Part shown: one piece after another, positions 8,674-17,824 of the stretch
Numbering within the stretch: the stretch's first letter is position 1
Layout: each line of letters begins with the position of its first letter
Assembly (NCBI RefSeq): GCF_030209835.1
Contig: NZ_JARVRF010000006.1
Location: 20,630-84,629 of the forward strand
Origin: Arthrobacter sp. efr-133-R2A-120
Lineage (GTDB): Bacteria > Actinomycetota > Actinomycetes > Actinomycetales > Micrococcaceae
Direction: 5' to 3'
Length of the DNA stretch: 64,000 nt
Made by a program: the position numbers and the translations under genes
Notes under the pieces: generated by a model
Database searches by the model: none
Told to the model about the DNA's origin: nothing
The model's input: the letters and a program-made list of their open reading frames with translations, nothing else

Positions 8674-9372
8674 ATGACTGACAAGAAGACCGCCCTGGTG
8701 GTCCGTGGCGGCTGGGATGGCCACCAGCCATTCGAAGCCACGGAACTCTTCATCCCGTTCCTCAAGGACAACGGCTACGACGTCCGGGTGGAGGAATCCC
8801 CGAAGGTATATGCCGATTCGGCATATATGGCCGGCGTGGACCTGATCGTGCAGTGCATGACCATGTCCACCATCGAGAAAGACGAGTTCGAGGGGCTCCG
8901 CACCGCCGTCGAAAACGGCACGGGACTTGCCGGCTGGCACGGCGGCATCGCTGATTCCTACCGGAACAACTCTGACTACCTGCATATGATCGGCGGCCAG
9001 TTCGCCTGTCACCCGGGCAAACATCCGGACGAACGTATCGGCGAGCAGTCGGACAATTACGTGCCGTACACAGTGAACATGCTGCCTGCCGCCGACAGCC
9101 ACCCCATCACGCAGGGAATCGGCGACTTCGATTTGGTCACCGAGCAGTACTGGGTCCTGTCTGACGACTACATCGACGTCCTCGCCACCACCACCCAGAA
9201 GGTCCGCGAATGGGACCAGTGGAACCGGGAGGTCACCTCTCCCGCCATCTGGACCCGGCAGTGGGCCGAAGGACGGATCTTCGTCTGCACCCCGGGCCAC
9301 CGCGTGGAAATCCTCCAGGACAGCAACGTCCGCGCGATCATCGAAAGGGGCATGCTGTGGGCAAGCCGCTGA
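8674..9372 (+). CDS. ThuA-domain protein
   Basis: This 232-residue protein matches the ThuA (trehalose utilisation) family, which has a class I glutamine-amidotransferase-like fold. The hallmark GLAGWHGGIADSYR lies near residues 90-103. An N-terminal KTALVVRGGWDGHQP segment and a C-terminal VCTPGHRVEIL segment are also typical. In rhizobia, thuA is paired with the Gfo/Idh dehydrogenase thuB and a sugar importer for disaccharide catabolism through 3-keto intermediates. Here it overlaps a Gfo/Idh gene by 16 bp, preserving that pairing. It is preceded by AAAGGAAACC. Confidence 0.88.
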   Translation: MTDKKTALVVRGGWDGHQPFEATELFIPFLKDNGYDVRVEESPKVYADSAYMAGVDLIVQCMTMSTIEKDEFEGLRTAVENGTGLAGWHGGIADSYRNNSDYLHMIGGQFACHPGKHPDERIGEQSDNYVPYTVNMLPAADSHPITQGIGDFDLVTEQYWVLSDDYIDVLATTTQKVREWDQWNREVTSPAIWTRQWAEGRIFVCTPGHRVEILQDSNVRAIIERGMLWASR

Positions 9373-10478
9373 AGGTCGGAATCATTGGCTGCGGAGCCAT
9401 CATTGCCCAGTACCTGGCAAATTTCCGACGACTCGAAGCGATTGACCTGGTAGCCGTCGCGGACCTCGATCCCGCACGGGCGCAGGCGGTCGCGGATTCT
9501 TACGACGGCGTCCGCGCGGTGACGGTCGACGAGCTCCTGGCGGCAGACGACGTCGAGCTCGTCCTGAACCTCACGATTCCGGCCGCGCATGCGCCGATCG
9601 CTTTGAAGGCGATCGCCGCCGGCAAGAGTGTCTATGGTGAGAAGCCGCTCGCTGCGACGACCGCCGAGGCACGGCAAGTGCTGGACGCGGCGCGGGAGGC
9701 CGGCGTCGTGGTCGGCTGCGCGCCGGATACGGTGCTCGGCACCGGGATCCAGACCGCCCGGAAGGCGATCGACGACGGCCTGATCGGGACGCCGATCTCG
9801 GCCACGGCGACCATGGTGACCCCGGGACATGAGCGGTGGCACCCCAACCCGGACTTCTACTACCAGCCCGGCGGCGGACCGCTGCTGGACATGGGTCCCT
9901 ACTACGTGAGCGCCCTGGTCACGCTGCTGGGCCCGGTGGTCTCGGTCATTGGGGCCGCAAGCCACACACGGAATACGCGCACCATTGGTTCTGGCCCGCG
10001 CGAGGGCGAGGTGATTCCGGTGACCATCGATTCGCACGTGACCGGGGTCCTGGTCCACGCCTCCGGCGCCCTGTCCACGCTGGTGATGAGCTTCGACGCG
10101 GTGAAAACCAAGTCGGCCAACATCGAGATCCACGGCGCGGCAGGGTCCCTGGTGGTTCCCGATCCGAACCACTTCGACGGCGACGTCCAGCTCTTCACGC
10201 TTGGCGCCGACTCGTGGCAGACCCTTCCGGTCTCGGCCGGCTACATCGATTCGGGCAGGGGCTTCGGCATCGCCGACCTCGCCGCCACCCCGGCCGGCGC
10301 CGAGCCGCGCGCGGGCGGCCAACTGGCGTTCCACGCGCTCGAGGTCATGGAATCGGTGCTCGCATCCGCCCACAATGGCTCAGCGGTGTCGATCGAAAGC
10401 ACGGTGGCACGGCCGGACCTCGTGGAGCTGACCGCGCTGGCGGCCCCGCTCGCGGAGGTTCAGGGAATCAGTTCGTAG
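9357..10478 (+). CDS. Gfo/Idh/MocA-family oxidoreductase (ThuB-like partner of ThuA)
   Basis: This protein of 373 residues starts at GTG 9357, inside the 3' end of the thuA-like gene and after GAAAGGGG (9343-9350). The Rossmann motif GIIGCGAIIAQ is right at the N-terminus, GEKPLA is near residue 97, and GGGPLLDMGPYYVSAL is in the catalytic domain. Overlap with thuA implies co-translation and a joint role, as in the ThuA-ThuB pair. It is the last gene of this unit and its 3' end overlaps the convergent ROK gene by 19 bp. The frame remains open upstream to about 9210, but no ribosome site supports an earlier start. Confidence 0.9.
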   Translation: MGKPLKVGIIGCGAIIAQYLANFRRLEAIDLVAVADLDPARAQAVADSYDGVRAVTVDELLAADDVELVLNLTIPAAHAPIALKAIAAGKSVYGEKPLAATTAEARQVLDAAREAGVVVGCAPDTVLGTGIQTARKAIDDGLIGTPISATATMVTPGHERWHPNPDFYYQPGGGPLLDMGPYYVSALVTLLGPVVSVIGAASHTRNTRTIGSGPREGEVIPVTIDSHVTGVLVHASGALSTLVMSFDAVKTKSANIEIHGAAGSLVVPDPNHFDGDVQLFTLGADSWQTLPVSAGYIDSGRGFGIADLAATPAGAEPRAGGQLAFHALEVMESVLASAHNGSAVSIESTVARPDLVELTALAAPLAEVQGISS

Positions 10479-11674
10479 GCCTGGCTCAAAATTCTCCGGA
10501 CTGAGGTTGCTGCGGCGCCCCTGAGGGCCCCCGTCTGCCCCAGTCCGGAGAACGCCAGGTTTCCTTCCGGGATCAGTCCCGGTGCGTGGTGGTCCAAGCT
10601 CCGGCGCAGCGCGGGAGCGATCCACTCCTCGAGTACGGCGAAATGACCGCCCAGCACGACGGCGGAAATGTTCGCCACCCGCGCTGTGGAGGCCACCGCG
10701 ATTCCGAGATACCGTCCGGCCTGTTCCACCGCTGAAACCGCGAGTTCATCGCCGTCGTGGGCAAGTTGCAGCAAGTGGGCCATATGCCGCGTGGTCGAAT
10801 CCCGATCCATTCCAGCAGCGGAATATATGGCGTCCTGGCCCGCGAACGTTTCAAGGCAGCCGTGGCCGCCGCAGGCGCACAGCGGGCCGTCGGGATGCAC
10901 CACCACATGCCCGATCTCACCGGCATGACCCTGGGGGCCGTCGAAGAGCTGGGAAGCCATGACCAGGCCGCCACCAACGCCCACTTCGCCGGAAATGTAC
11001 AGGAAGTCCCGGAACCGATCCCTTGTACCGTGATCTGCGCCGTGGCCAAACCAGAGTTCCGCGAGCGCGGCGCTATTGGCCTCGTTCGAGAGGGTCACTC
11101 CGAAGGGGGCTTCGGGCAGGAGCCGGGGCAGCTCTTCGGACAGCCCGACGTCGGCCCAGCCCAGGTTCGGTGCGGCCACCACCACGTTGTGTTCCGTGTC
11201 CACCAATCCGGGCACCGTCAGTTCCCCGCCAAGAAGCTCGACGCCTGCGTCCGCCGCCTTTGCCGCTGCCCGCTGAGCGATGGCGACGAGGAGCGGCAGG
11301 ATGTCGGAAGGCAGGCTCCCACGGTTGTGCCGTTCAAGGGTTTCGTGGAAGACCAGTTCCCCTGCGAAGTCCAGGACTCCCACCGCGAGGTAGTCCACAT
11401 TGATTTCCGCGGCCAAAGCGCCGCGAGCCGGATTGAGGAGAAGACCGGTTCCGGGCCGTCCCCGTTCGCCGTCGCGGGTGACACTTGTTTCCAGCACCAG
11501 GCCGGACTCAAGCAGATCGGCTACCAGGCTCGAAACGGAGGCCTTCGTCAGGCCGCTTTCCGCGGCAAGCTGCGCGCGCGTGGCCCCGCCGTTCCCCTGG
11601 ATCCCGTCGAGCACGAGTGCCAGGTTCTGCCTGCGGACATCGCCCACTCTCCCGGGCGACGACGTGGCGGGCAT
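10460..11674 (-). CDS. ROK-family transcriptional repressor (NagC/XylR type)
   Basis: This protein of about 404 residues has an N-terminal winged helix (GATRAQLAAESGLTKASVSSLV) followed by a ROK sugar-kinase-like sensor. The sensor carries the zinc-binding motif CACGGHGCLE. ATG 11674 was selected because TGGAGGAAAC lies immediately upstream; a longer frame to 11719 lacks such a site. It sits between the ThuA-type sugar operon (convergent, 19-bp overlap) and the rhamnosidase gene (same strand, upstream). It could regulate either; the target is not identifiable from sequence. Confidence 0.9.
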   Translation of the reverse strand: MPATSSPGRVGDVRRQNLALVLDGIQGNGGATRAQLAAESGLTKASVSSLVADLLESGLVLETSVTRDGERGRPGTGLLLNPARGALAAEINVDYLAVGVLDFAGELVFHETLERHNRGSLPSDILPLLVAIAQRAAAKAADAGVELLGGELTVPGLVDTEHNVVVAAPNLGWADVGLSEELPRLLPEAPFGVTLSNEANSAALAELWFGHGADHGTRDRFRDFLYISGEVGVGGGLVMASQLFDGPQGHAGEIGHVVVHPDGPLCACGGHGCLETFAGQDAIYSAAGMDRDSTTRHMAHLLQLAHDGDELAVSAVEQAGRYLGIAVASTARVANISAVVLGGHFAVLEEWIAPALRRSLDHHAPGLIPEGNLAFSGLGQTGALRGAAATSVRRILSQAYELIP

Positions 11675-11775
11675 GTTTCCTCCAGAATCCTGTTTCGACA
11701 AGGTGATCTTCATCATCATTCAGGGTTCCGCGGTTCCGGGCCATTTGGACCGTGCCGTGCGGCCTGGCGACGATC

Positions 11776-11805
11776 CTGCGCCGGAACCGCGTGGCTCCGG
11801 CGCAG
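11776..11805 (-). terminator. Stem-loop after the rhamnosidase gene
   Basis: CTGCGCCGGA (11776-11785) and TCCGGCGCAG (11796-11805) form a perfect 10-bp stem with a 10-nt loop, 6 bp past the rhamnosidase stop on the minus strand. No clear T-tract follows, so it is either a weak intrinsic terminator or an RNA-stabilising hairpin. Confidence 0.55.
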
Positions 11806-11811
11806 TAGTGC

Positions 11812-14430
11812 TCACATGACCGGGACGCTCAGCTGGTGCTTTCCCGGGCCCAGTTCGCTGGGGAGGCCGCCGGGGAGCTGGACTGTCGCCGTCGTGCCGG
11901 TCGGTATGGTGGCGTCGAGGTGCATGGCCCCGTTCTCGATCCGCCATGCGACTTCGGCCATGCCGTAGGGGGTCAGGTGGCGCGTGGTCGCGTGGGTGAT
12001 CCCTCCCCCGGGTTGCGGCCGGATGCCAATCTTCTTGTAGCCGGGTTCGAGGGGTGAGAGCCCGCCCACGACACGGTGCATCCAGTCAGCTACTGCGCCG
12101 AGGGCGTAGTGGTTGAACGAGGTCATCTCCCCGGGGTTGATGGTGCCGTCGGGCAGCATCGAGTCCCACCGTTCCCAGATCGTGGTTCCGCCTTGCTTCA
12201 CGGCGTACAGCCATGAGGGGCATTCTTCTTCCTTGAGCAGATCGTAGGCGGTCCCGACGTGGCCGCCGAGGGTGAGGGCGTCGCTGATGACCGGGGTGCC
12301 GGCGAATCCGGTGGCGATGCGGTTCCCGGATTCGGCAACGAGTTCGGCGAGGCGCCCGGCCGCGCGGCGCTTCTGCCCTTCTGTGGGCAGGAGGTCGAAC
12401 ACGAGCGCGAGGGCGTAAGCGGTCTGAGCGTCGCTGGTCATGGTTCCGTCCTCGCGAACGTACCGCTGGGCGAATGCCTGCCTGACCCTCCCGGTCAATT
12501 CCGCGTACCGGGCCTCGTCGTCGGCATTGCCGAGGACACCGGCGATCCGCGAGAGATGGCGTGCGGACCAGGCGAAATACGCAGTGGCGACGAGGTAGCG
12601 GTCGGTGCGCGCGTCTGCGGGGTCGTGCGGGGGCGCGGCGGGGTCAAGCCAGTCGCCGAGCTGGAAGCCTTCGTCCCAAAGGTGGGTTTCACCGGCCCGT
12701 TCGGCCATGAGCTCGACCCACGCTTTGGCACTGGCGTACTGGTCGGCGAGCACGCCCTTGTCTCCGAAGCGTTCGAACAGGGTCCAGGGGGTGAGGACGG
12801 CGACGTCGCCCCACACTGCCCCGGGGATCGTCTCCTCCCACGAACCGGCCTGGACCCAAGGGACATACCAGGGGACGGTCCCGTCCGGGAGCTGTTCGTC
12901 GGCGACGTCCTTGAGCCAGCCGGCGAGCATCCCGGAGCAGTCGTAGAGGAAAGAGGCCGTGGGGGCGAAGACCTGGATGTCGCCGGTCCATCCGAGACGT
13001 TCGTCACGTTGGGGGCAGTCCGTGGGGATGCTGACGAAGTTACCGCGCATGCTCCACCTGACGTTCTCGTGCAGGCGGTTGATGAGCGGGTCCGAGCATT
13101 CGAACCAGCCGGTGCGTTCCATGTCGGTGTGGTGGACCCGGGCTGTTACCGCGTCGAGATTGACGGCGTCGACGGCCCCGGTGATCTCCGCGTAACGGAA
13201 GCCGTGCATGGCGAACCGCGGCTCCCACGTGTGCTCGGACTCGTCCGCGAGGGTGTATTCGTCAGTCGAGGCGGCCAGGCGCAACGGCCTCGTGTACAGC
13301 TCGCCGTCCTGGAGGACTTCCGCGTGGCGGATGGTCACGGTGTCGCCAGGCTTGCCGTGGGCAGTGAGCCGGAGCCGGCCGACGAGGTTTTGGCCGAAGT
13401 CGACGAGGGTCCTGCCTGAGGGCGATGTCCAGACGCGTTGCGGCGCGAGCTCCTCGGTGCACCGGACCGGCGGCCCTGCGGGGGCCTCGAGGGTGGACTT
13501 GGCCAGGTCGACGACCCGTACCCCGGACCATGCACTGTCATCAAAGCCGGGCTGCGACCAGCCGGGTTGCTCGAGGCGGGCGTCGTGGCGTTCGCCGTCG
13601 TAGAAGCTCGCGAAAGTGATGGGTCCGTGGGAGGTTCGCCATCCGTCGTCGGTGGTGATGACGTCCCGCCGGCCGTCGTCGTAGGTGATTTCGAGCTGCG
13701 CGAGCAGGGAGGTCCGGTCCCCGTAGGTGTTGCGGCTGCCTCCCTGGAAACCGATGCGCCCGCGGAACCAGCCGTCGGCCAGCCACGCGCCGACGGTGTT
13801 CTCGCCGTCGAGGAGGAAGCCAGTGACGTCGAACGTTGAGTAGAGCAGGCGGTGGTCGTAGCTCGTCCAGCCTGGGGCGAGGACTTCGTCCCCCACCCGC
13901 CGGCCGTTGATCTCCGCCTCGTACACGCCTTGCCCGGTGATGTAGAGCCTGGCCGAGGCAATGCTTGCCCGGGCTGCGAAAGAGCGCCGGAGCAGGGCAG
14001 GGGGGTTGTCTTCCTCGCGGTCTTTTTCCAGGTCCGGACTGATGGCCAGGGCCGTCCAGTCCTCGGGGCCGAGGAGGCCGGCCTCGATGGTGAGGGCTTC
14101 GCTCCAGGGAGACGGGTTGGCGTCGCTTCCCCAGACCCGCACGTGCACCTCGACGCGCTCACGGGACTCCAGTGCCGGGAACGGCCACTCCACGAACACG
14201 GACTCCGGAGACAAGACGTCCGTTGTCACCTGCGCCTTCCCTGCCCGCTCGACGGCGATCTCGTACTTGCGCTGTTGCCACCCGGCAGGGGCTTGTGTCT
14301 GCCAGGAAAGTCGGGGGCGTGCTTCGCCGATGCCGAGGGCAACCGTCCGGTGTTCGGCCTGCAGACGGACCACCCGGGCGGTGGCTGCAGTGGTCTCTTC
14401 TGTCGCTGTGGCTGTTGCCGGGAGTGTCAT
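11812..14430 (-). CDS. Alpha-L-rhamnosidase, glycoside hydrolase family 78
   Basis: This 872-residue enzyme has the GH78 layout: N-terminal beta-sandwich domains (about residues 20-400), then an (alpha/alpha)6 catalytic barrel. The barrel contains the conserved PTDCPQRDERLGWTGD segment near residues 470-490, where the catalytic acid residues lie, and the C-terminal FNHYALGAVADWMHR signature. There is no signal peptide, so it probably cleaves imported rhamnosides inside the cell. It is the last gene of a minus-strand operon behind a binding protein and two permeases. GGGAAGAACCAC precedes the ATG. Confidence 0.93.
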   Translation of the reverse strand: MTLPATATATEETTAATARVVRLQAEHRTVALGIGEARPRLSWQTQAPAGWQQRKYEIAVERAGKAQVTTDVLSPESVFVEWPFPALESRERVEVHVRVWGSDANPSPWSEALTIEAGLLGPEDWTALAISPDLEKDREEDNPPALLRRSFAARASIASARLYITGQGVYEAEINGRRVGDEVLAPGWTSYDHRLLYSTFDVTGFLLDGENTVGAWLADGWFRGRIGFQGGSRNTYGDRTSLLAQLEITYDDGRRDVITTDDGWRTSHGPITFASFYDGERHDARLEQPGWSQPGFDDSAWSGVRVVDLAKSTLEAPAGPPVRCTEELAPQRVWTSPSGRTLVDFGQNLVGRLRLTAHGKPGDTVTIRHAEVLQDGELYTRPLRLAASTDEYTLADESEHTWEPRFAMHGFRYAEITGAVDAVNLDAVTARVHHTDMERTGWFECSDPLINRLHENVRWSMRGNFVSIPTDCPQRDERLGWTGDIQVFAPTASFLYDCSGMLAGWLKDVADEQLPDGTVPWYVPWVQAGSWEETIPGAVWGDVAVLTPWTLFERFGDKGVLADQYASAKAWVELMAERAGETHLWDEGFQLGDWLDPAAPPHDPADARTDRYLVATAYFAWSARHLSRIAGVLGNADDEARYAELTGRVRQAFAQRYVREDGTMTSDAQTAYALALVFDLLPTEGQKRRAAGRLAELVAESGNRIATGFAGTPVISDALTLGGHVGTAYDLLKEEECPSWLYAVKQGGTTIWERWDSMLPDGTINPGEMTSFNHYALGAVADWMHRVVGGLSPLEPGYKKIGIRPQPGGGITHATTRHLTPYGMAEVAWRIENGAMHLDATIPTGTTATVQLPGGLPSELGPGKHQLSVPVM

Positions 14431-14462
14431 GTGGTTCTTCCCAAGTGCTCTCGAGGTGTGAG

Positions 14463-14493
14463 GGCAGTGGCGGTCCTGGGGACCGCCACTGCC
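14463..14493. terminator. Strong 14-bp stem-loop between binding-protein and rhamnosidase genes
   Basis: GGCAGTGGCGGTCC (14463-14476) pairs perfectly with GGACCGCCACTGCC (14480-14493) across a 3-nt loop. It lies in the 103-bp gap between the solute-binding-protein stop and the rhamnosidase start. Without a T-tract it may act as a partial terminator or mRNA-stability element that keeps binding-protein transcript above enzyme transcript (inference). Confidence 0.6.
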
Positions 14494-14533
14494 AGGTGAT
14501 CGGGTTACGGCTCGCGCGGCGGGCCGGGAGGGC

Positions 14534-15811
14534 CTAGGAGCCTGAGGTGTAGGCGCTGTCCATTTGCTTCAGGGCCCCGTTAGCGTCCGTCTTGCCGGCC
14601 AGGAGATCCTGCACTACCTGGAAGAGGGTCTGCTGGACGCGGGCGTTGGGCCAGTTCTGGTCCATGAACGCGTCCGTCTTGCCGCCCTTCTGGTATCGCT
14701 GGAGCGTGCTCAGGGCCGGGTCAACCTTGAACGCATCGTTCGGGACCGCCGGCAGGGCCTTGTTGGTCTGCGCGTACAGGTTCATGCCCTCAGGGCTCTC
14801 GAGGAAGTTGACGAACTTGATCGCGAGGTCCTTGTTTTTAGCGTGCGCGTTGACCCCGTAGGTCGATCCTGCGGCGCCGGCCATGCGGGTATCAGCCACG
14901 TTGTCGCTGGCAGGGACCGGAAGCATGTTCAGCTCGGTGCCCTTCGGTGCCTGCGTGCTGATCGCGGCCACGGCCGAGTTCACCTGCACCACGCTGAGCG
15001 CGTCGCCCTTGGCGACGGCGGCAAGGCTGGCGTTGTAGTCAGTGCCGAGGGGGTTGGCCTGGAAGCAGCCGGCCTTCTGCATCTCGACGTACTTGTTGAG
15101 CGCGTCGGTCCACTTCGAGTCGCTGAAGGTGGCCTTCTTGTCGGTCATGTCCTGGGGGAAGTTCGGGTTCGGACCGTAGACGAGTGTAGGGGTCAGTGCG
15201 TACGGGATGAGCTGGGTGACCCAGTTTGTCTGCGCGCCCAGCTCGAAAGCGGTCTTGCCCTTGGCCTTCGCCGCGGAGCAGAACTGCAGCAGACCGCTCC
15301 ACGTGGTCGGCGGGGTCAGGCCCGCCTGGGTCATCGCGGTCATGTTGTAGACCGCGCCAATACCGGAGAACGTAACGGAGGCGCTGTAGGTCTTGCCGTT
15401 GTACTGGGTGACCGGCTTGATCCCGGCCGGGAAGCTGTTCGCCCAGGACTGGCTGGAAAGGTCTTCCAGGAAACCGGCCTTGCCGACCACGCGGGTGGCC
15501 ATGGGGTTGCCGTCCCCCGGCCAGACGAAGACGACGTCAGGGGCGGTTCCCGAGGAGAGCTGGGTGCGGGTGGTGGTCTGGTACTGGTCCAGGGCCGACG
15601 TCGTGTACTTCACGTCCACACCGGGGTTCTGTTCCTTGAACTTGGCCACGACGGCGTCGAGGGCGGGCTTTTCGTTGGTCGTGGCCGCGAGGGTCAGGGT
15701 CTTTCCGTCCCCTGCTCCGGCGCCGGCGTTGGAACTTCCTCCGCTGCATGCGGTGAGGCCGAGGGCCGCGGCGACGGCGACCGAGAGGGCCAGAAGGCTC
15801 TTCTTGTGCAT
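14534..15811 (-). CDS. Sugar ABC transporter substrate-binding lipoprotein (rhamnoside cluster)
   Basis: This 425-residue family-1 solute-binding protein has a lipoprotein signal peptide, lipobox LTAC with Cys22. Family segments include APDVVFVWPGDGNPMA, GIGAVYNMTAM and GAAGSTYGVNAHAKNKDLAIKF. It is placed after its permeases rather than before them, and directly before an alpha-L-rhamnosidase, so rhamnose-containing oligosaccharides are the likely ligand. GGAGAGCAAC precedes the ATG. Confidence 0.92.
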   Translation of the reverse strand: MHKKSLLALSVAVAAALGLTACSGGSSNAGAGAGDGKTLTLAATTNEKPALDAVVAKFKEQNPGVDVKYTTSALDQYQTTTRTQLSSGTAPDVVFVWPGDGNPMATRVVGKAGFLEDLSSQSWANSFPAGIKPVTQYNGKTYSASVTFSGIGAVYNMTAMTQAGLTPPTTWSGLLQFCSAAKAKGKTAFELGAQTNWVTQLIPYALTPTLVYGPNPNFPQDMTDKKATFSDSKWTDALNKYVEMQKAGCFQANPLGTDYNASLAAVAKGDALSVVQVNSAVAAISTQAPKGTELNMLPVPASDNVADTRMAGAAGSTYGVNAHAKNKDLAIKFVNFLESPEGMNLYAQTNKALPAVPNDAFKVDPALSTLQRYQKGGKTDAFMDQNWPNARVQQTLFQVVQDLLAGKTDANGALKQMDSAYTSGS

Positions 15812-15899
15812 TGTGTTGCTCTCCTTTGAACTGCAGCCAGGGCGCTGCCTAGGTAAAGACGTGAGGACCGGACGGCCTCACGCAGATGAGGTGAGGGGA

Positions 15900-16721
15900 C
15901 TAGCCTTTGAGACCGCTGGCGAAGCCCTTGATGATGGTGTTCTGCATCGCGAAGTAGGCGATGAGGATCGGCGCGATGGTGATGACCAGACCGGCGAAGA
16001 CCAGGTTCCACTGCGAGACGTACTGGCTGACGAACGAGAACAGGGCGACCGGTACGGTTTGTTGGTTGCTGCCGCTCAGGTACAGCAAAGGGGTCAGGAA
16101 GTCGTTCCAGACGTGAAGGACGTTCAGGATGATGACCGTGCCGGTGATGGGACGCACCAGCGGGAAGATCACCGAGAAGAAGCTCCGCAGCGGGCCGGCG
16201 CCGTCGATCGCGGCGGCTTCCTCGTAGTCGAGGGGAACCGCCCGGATGAAGCCGGTGTAGAGGAAGACCGAGAACGGAACCTGCAGTCCGGCGTAGTACA
16301 GGACCAGGGAGATCGGGTTGCCGAGCAGCCCCAGGTCCCGGATGGTCGTGTACAGCGGGATGAGGGCAAGTTGGAAGGGCAGGAGCAGGCCCAGCATGAA
16401 GACGAAGAACAGCCACTTCGACCATCTCTTCGTCACCCGGGCCAGGGGGTAGGCGGCCAGTGCCGAGATGGCGACGATGATCAGTACGCTGAACACGGTG
16501 ACGAAGGCGCTGGTCAGCAGGGCCTGGCCCAGGTTGGCCTGGCTCCACGCGTCGGAGAAGTTCTGGAACGTGATGTTGGTGACCGGCGCCAAGGGGGAGG
16601 ACTGGTCGTCCGGCGTCTTCAGTGCCAGGTTGACCAGGATGTAGACGGGGAGGAAGAAGAGGACGCCGACGAGGACCATGACGGCCTCGAGGATGAACGT
16701 CCGCCAGGTGTAGCGGTTCAC
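15900..16721 (-). CDS. Sugar ABC transporter permease, MalG type (rhamnoside cluster)
   Basis: This 273-residue membrane protein has six hydrophobic segments and a well-conserved EAA loop YEEAAAIDGAGPLRSFFSVIFPL. The CUT1-type C-terminus is IIKGFASGLKG. It begins within the last codons of the upstream permease (4-bp overlap), implying coupled translation. An 88-bp gap separates it from the binding-protein gene. Confidence 0.92.
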   Translation of the reverse strand: MNRYTWRTFILEAVMVLVGVLFFLPVYILVNLALKTPDDQSSPLAPVTNITFQNFSDAWSQANLGQALLTSAFVTVFSVLIIVAISALAAYPLARVTKRWSKWLFFVFMLGLLLPFQLALIPLYTTIRDLGLLGNPISLVLYYAGLQVPFSVFLYTGFIRAVPLDYEEAAAIDGAGPLRSFFSVIFPLVRPITGTVIILNVLHVWNDFLTPLLYLSGSNQQTVPVALFSFVSQYVSQWNLVFAGLVITIAPILIAYFAMQNTIIKGFASGLKG

Positions 16722-17677
16722 TTTGTGCCTCCCTGCTTGCCGAGGAGCTTGTATTGAGCGGTGGAGAGGATCGCGACGAACGCGGTCAGGACCAGGGCCA
16801 TGGCGATGCCGTAGCTGAAGTCGCCGAACTGGAACGCGTTCTTGTAGATCAGGGTCGACATGGTGTCCGTCGAGGTTCCGGGGCCGCCGGAAGTCATGAC
16901 CCAGACCTGGTCGAACAGCTTCAGGCCTCCGATGATCGAGAGCATCAGGTTGATCGTGATCGCCGGAGCCAGCTCCGGGCGGACCACGTACCAGAACCGG
17001 CGGAACGGGCCTGCGCCGTCGATTCTGGAGGCCTCGAGCACATCTTCAGGGACTCCCTGCAGGCCTGCCAGGAAAATCACCATCGAGTAGCCGGCGAATT
17101 GCCAGACCACAGTCGCGACGATGGACCATAGGGCGATGTCGGCATCCCCCAGCCAATCGTGCTGGAGGGCACCGAGGCCGAAGAACCCCAGGATCTGATT
17201 GATCGCCCCGTCGGGGGTCATGAGGTACTTCCACAGGTAGCCGGTGGCAACGGGCGTAATCACTGCCGGCGTGAAGAGGGCCACGCGCAGGATGTTGCGG
17301 CTCTTGATCTTGCTGTGTACGCCGAGGGCCAGCAGCAGTCCGATGAGGTTCTGCACCACAGTGATAGCGAAGGCGATCAGCAGGGTGTGGACCACGGCAC
17401 CGACGCCCCCGGGGTCCTTGAGAAGGCGTTCGAACTGGGCCAGGCCCACGAAGTCCTTGGTGGCCGAGAGCCCGTCCCAGTTGGTGAACGCGTAGGCGGC
17501 GCCCTGCACGCTCGGCCACAGGACCACGAACAGGAAGAACACGAGGGCCGGAACAACGAACCACCACGGGACGGTGCCGATGCGTCGTGCGGTGAACTTC
17601 CGGGTGCGGCGGTCAAGGGGCGGAACGGGCGCGGCAGCCTCGGCCACCGCCACCGACTGGCGCTCTGCCGAGCTCAT
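16718..17677 (-). CDS. Sugar ABC transporter permease, MalF type (rhamnoside cluster)
   Basis: This protein of about 319 residues starts at ATG 17677, which has GGGAGGG 5 bp upstream; an in-frame extension to 17719 lacks a ribosome site. It has a polar N-terminus, about six membrane spans and the EAA loop LEASRIDGAGPFRRFWYVVRPEL. It is the first gene of the rhamnoside operon, directly downstream of LacI-type operator sites. As with the first importer, no ATPase gene is linked. Confidence 0.92.
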   Translation of the reverse strand: MSSAERQSVAVAEAAAPVPPLDRRTRKFTARRIGTVPWWFVVPALVFFLFVVLWPSVQGAAYAFTNWDGLSATKDFVGLAQFERLLKDPGGVGAVVHTLLIAFAITVVQNLIGLLLALGVHSKIKSRNILRVALFTPAVITPVATGYLWKYLMTPDGAINQILGFFGLGALQHDWLGDADIALWSIVATVVWQFAGYSMVIFLAGLQGVPEDVLEASRIDGAGPFRRFWYVVRPELAPAITINLMLSIIGGLKLFDQVWVMTSGGPGTSTDTMSTLIYKNAFQFGDFSYGIAMALVLTAFVAILSTAQYKLLGKQGGTK

Positions 17678-17766
17678 CGCGTCCCTCCCGGCAATGCCGG
17701 CACCGGGGTGCTGATCCAACGAATCACGGGAACCTCTCCATCGAGTAGAAAACGTTGCTTGCTAAT

Positions 17767-17778
17767 TGAAGCGCTTCA
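17767..17778. promoter_or_regulatory. LacI-family operator TGAAGCGCTTCA
   Basis: A perfect 12-bp palindrome with the central CG typical of LacI-family operators lies 90 bp upstream of the permease start. Variants occur at 17825-17836 and 17910-17921 within the same divergent promoter region. Confidence 0.75.
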
Positions 17779-17824
17779 TCTGGATTCAGAATAGAGGTGC
17801 TATGTGATGTGCGTCAATAGATTT

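Noticed and set aside
12259..13419. 386-codon plus-strand frame opposite the rhamnosidase
   Set aside because: It lies wholly within the GH78 gene, which has diagnostic motifs. The antisense product is compositionally biased without recognisable structure.
15393..16757. 454-codon plus-strand frame opposite binding-protein and permease genes
   Set aside because: It spans the gap between two genuine minus-strand genes and is rich in Arg, Asp and Gln repeats typical of antisense reading of membrane protein genes.
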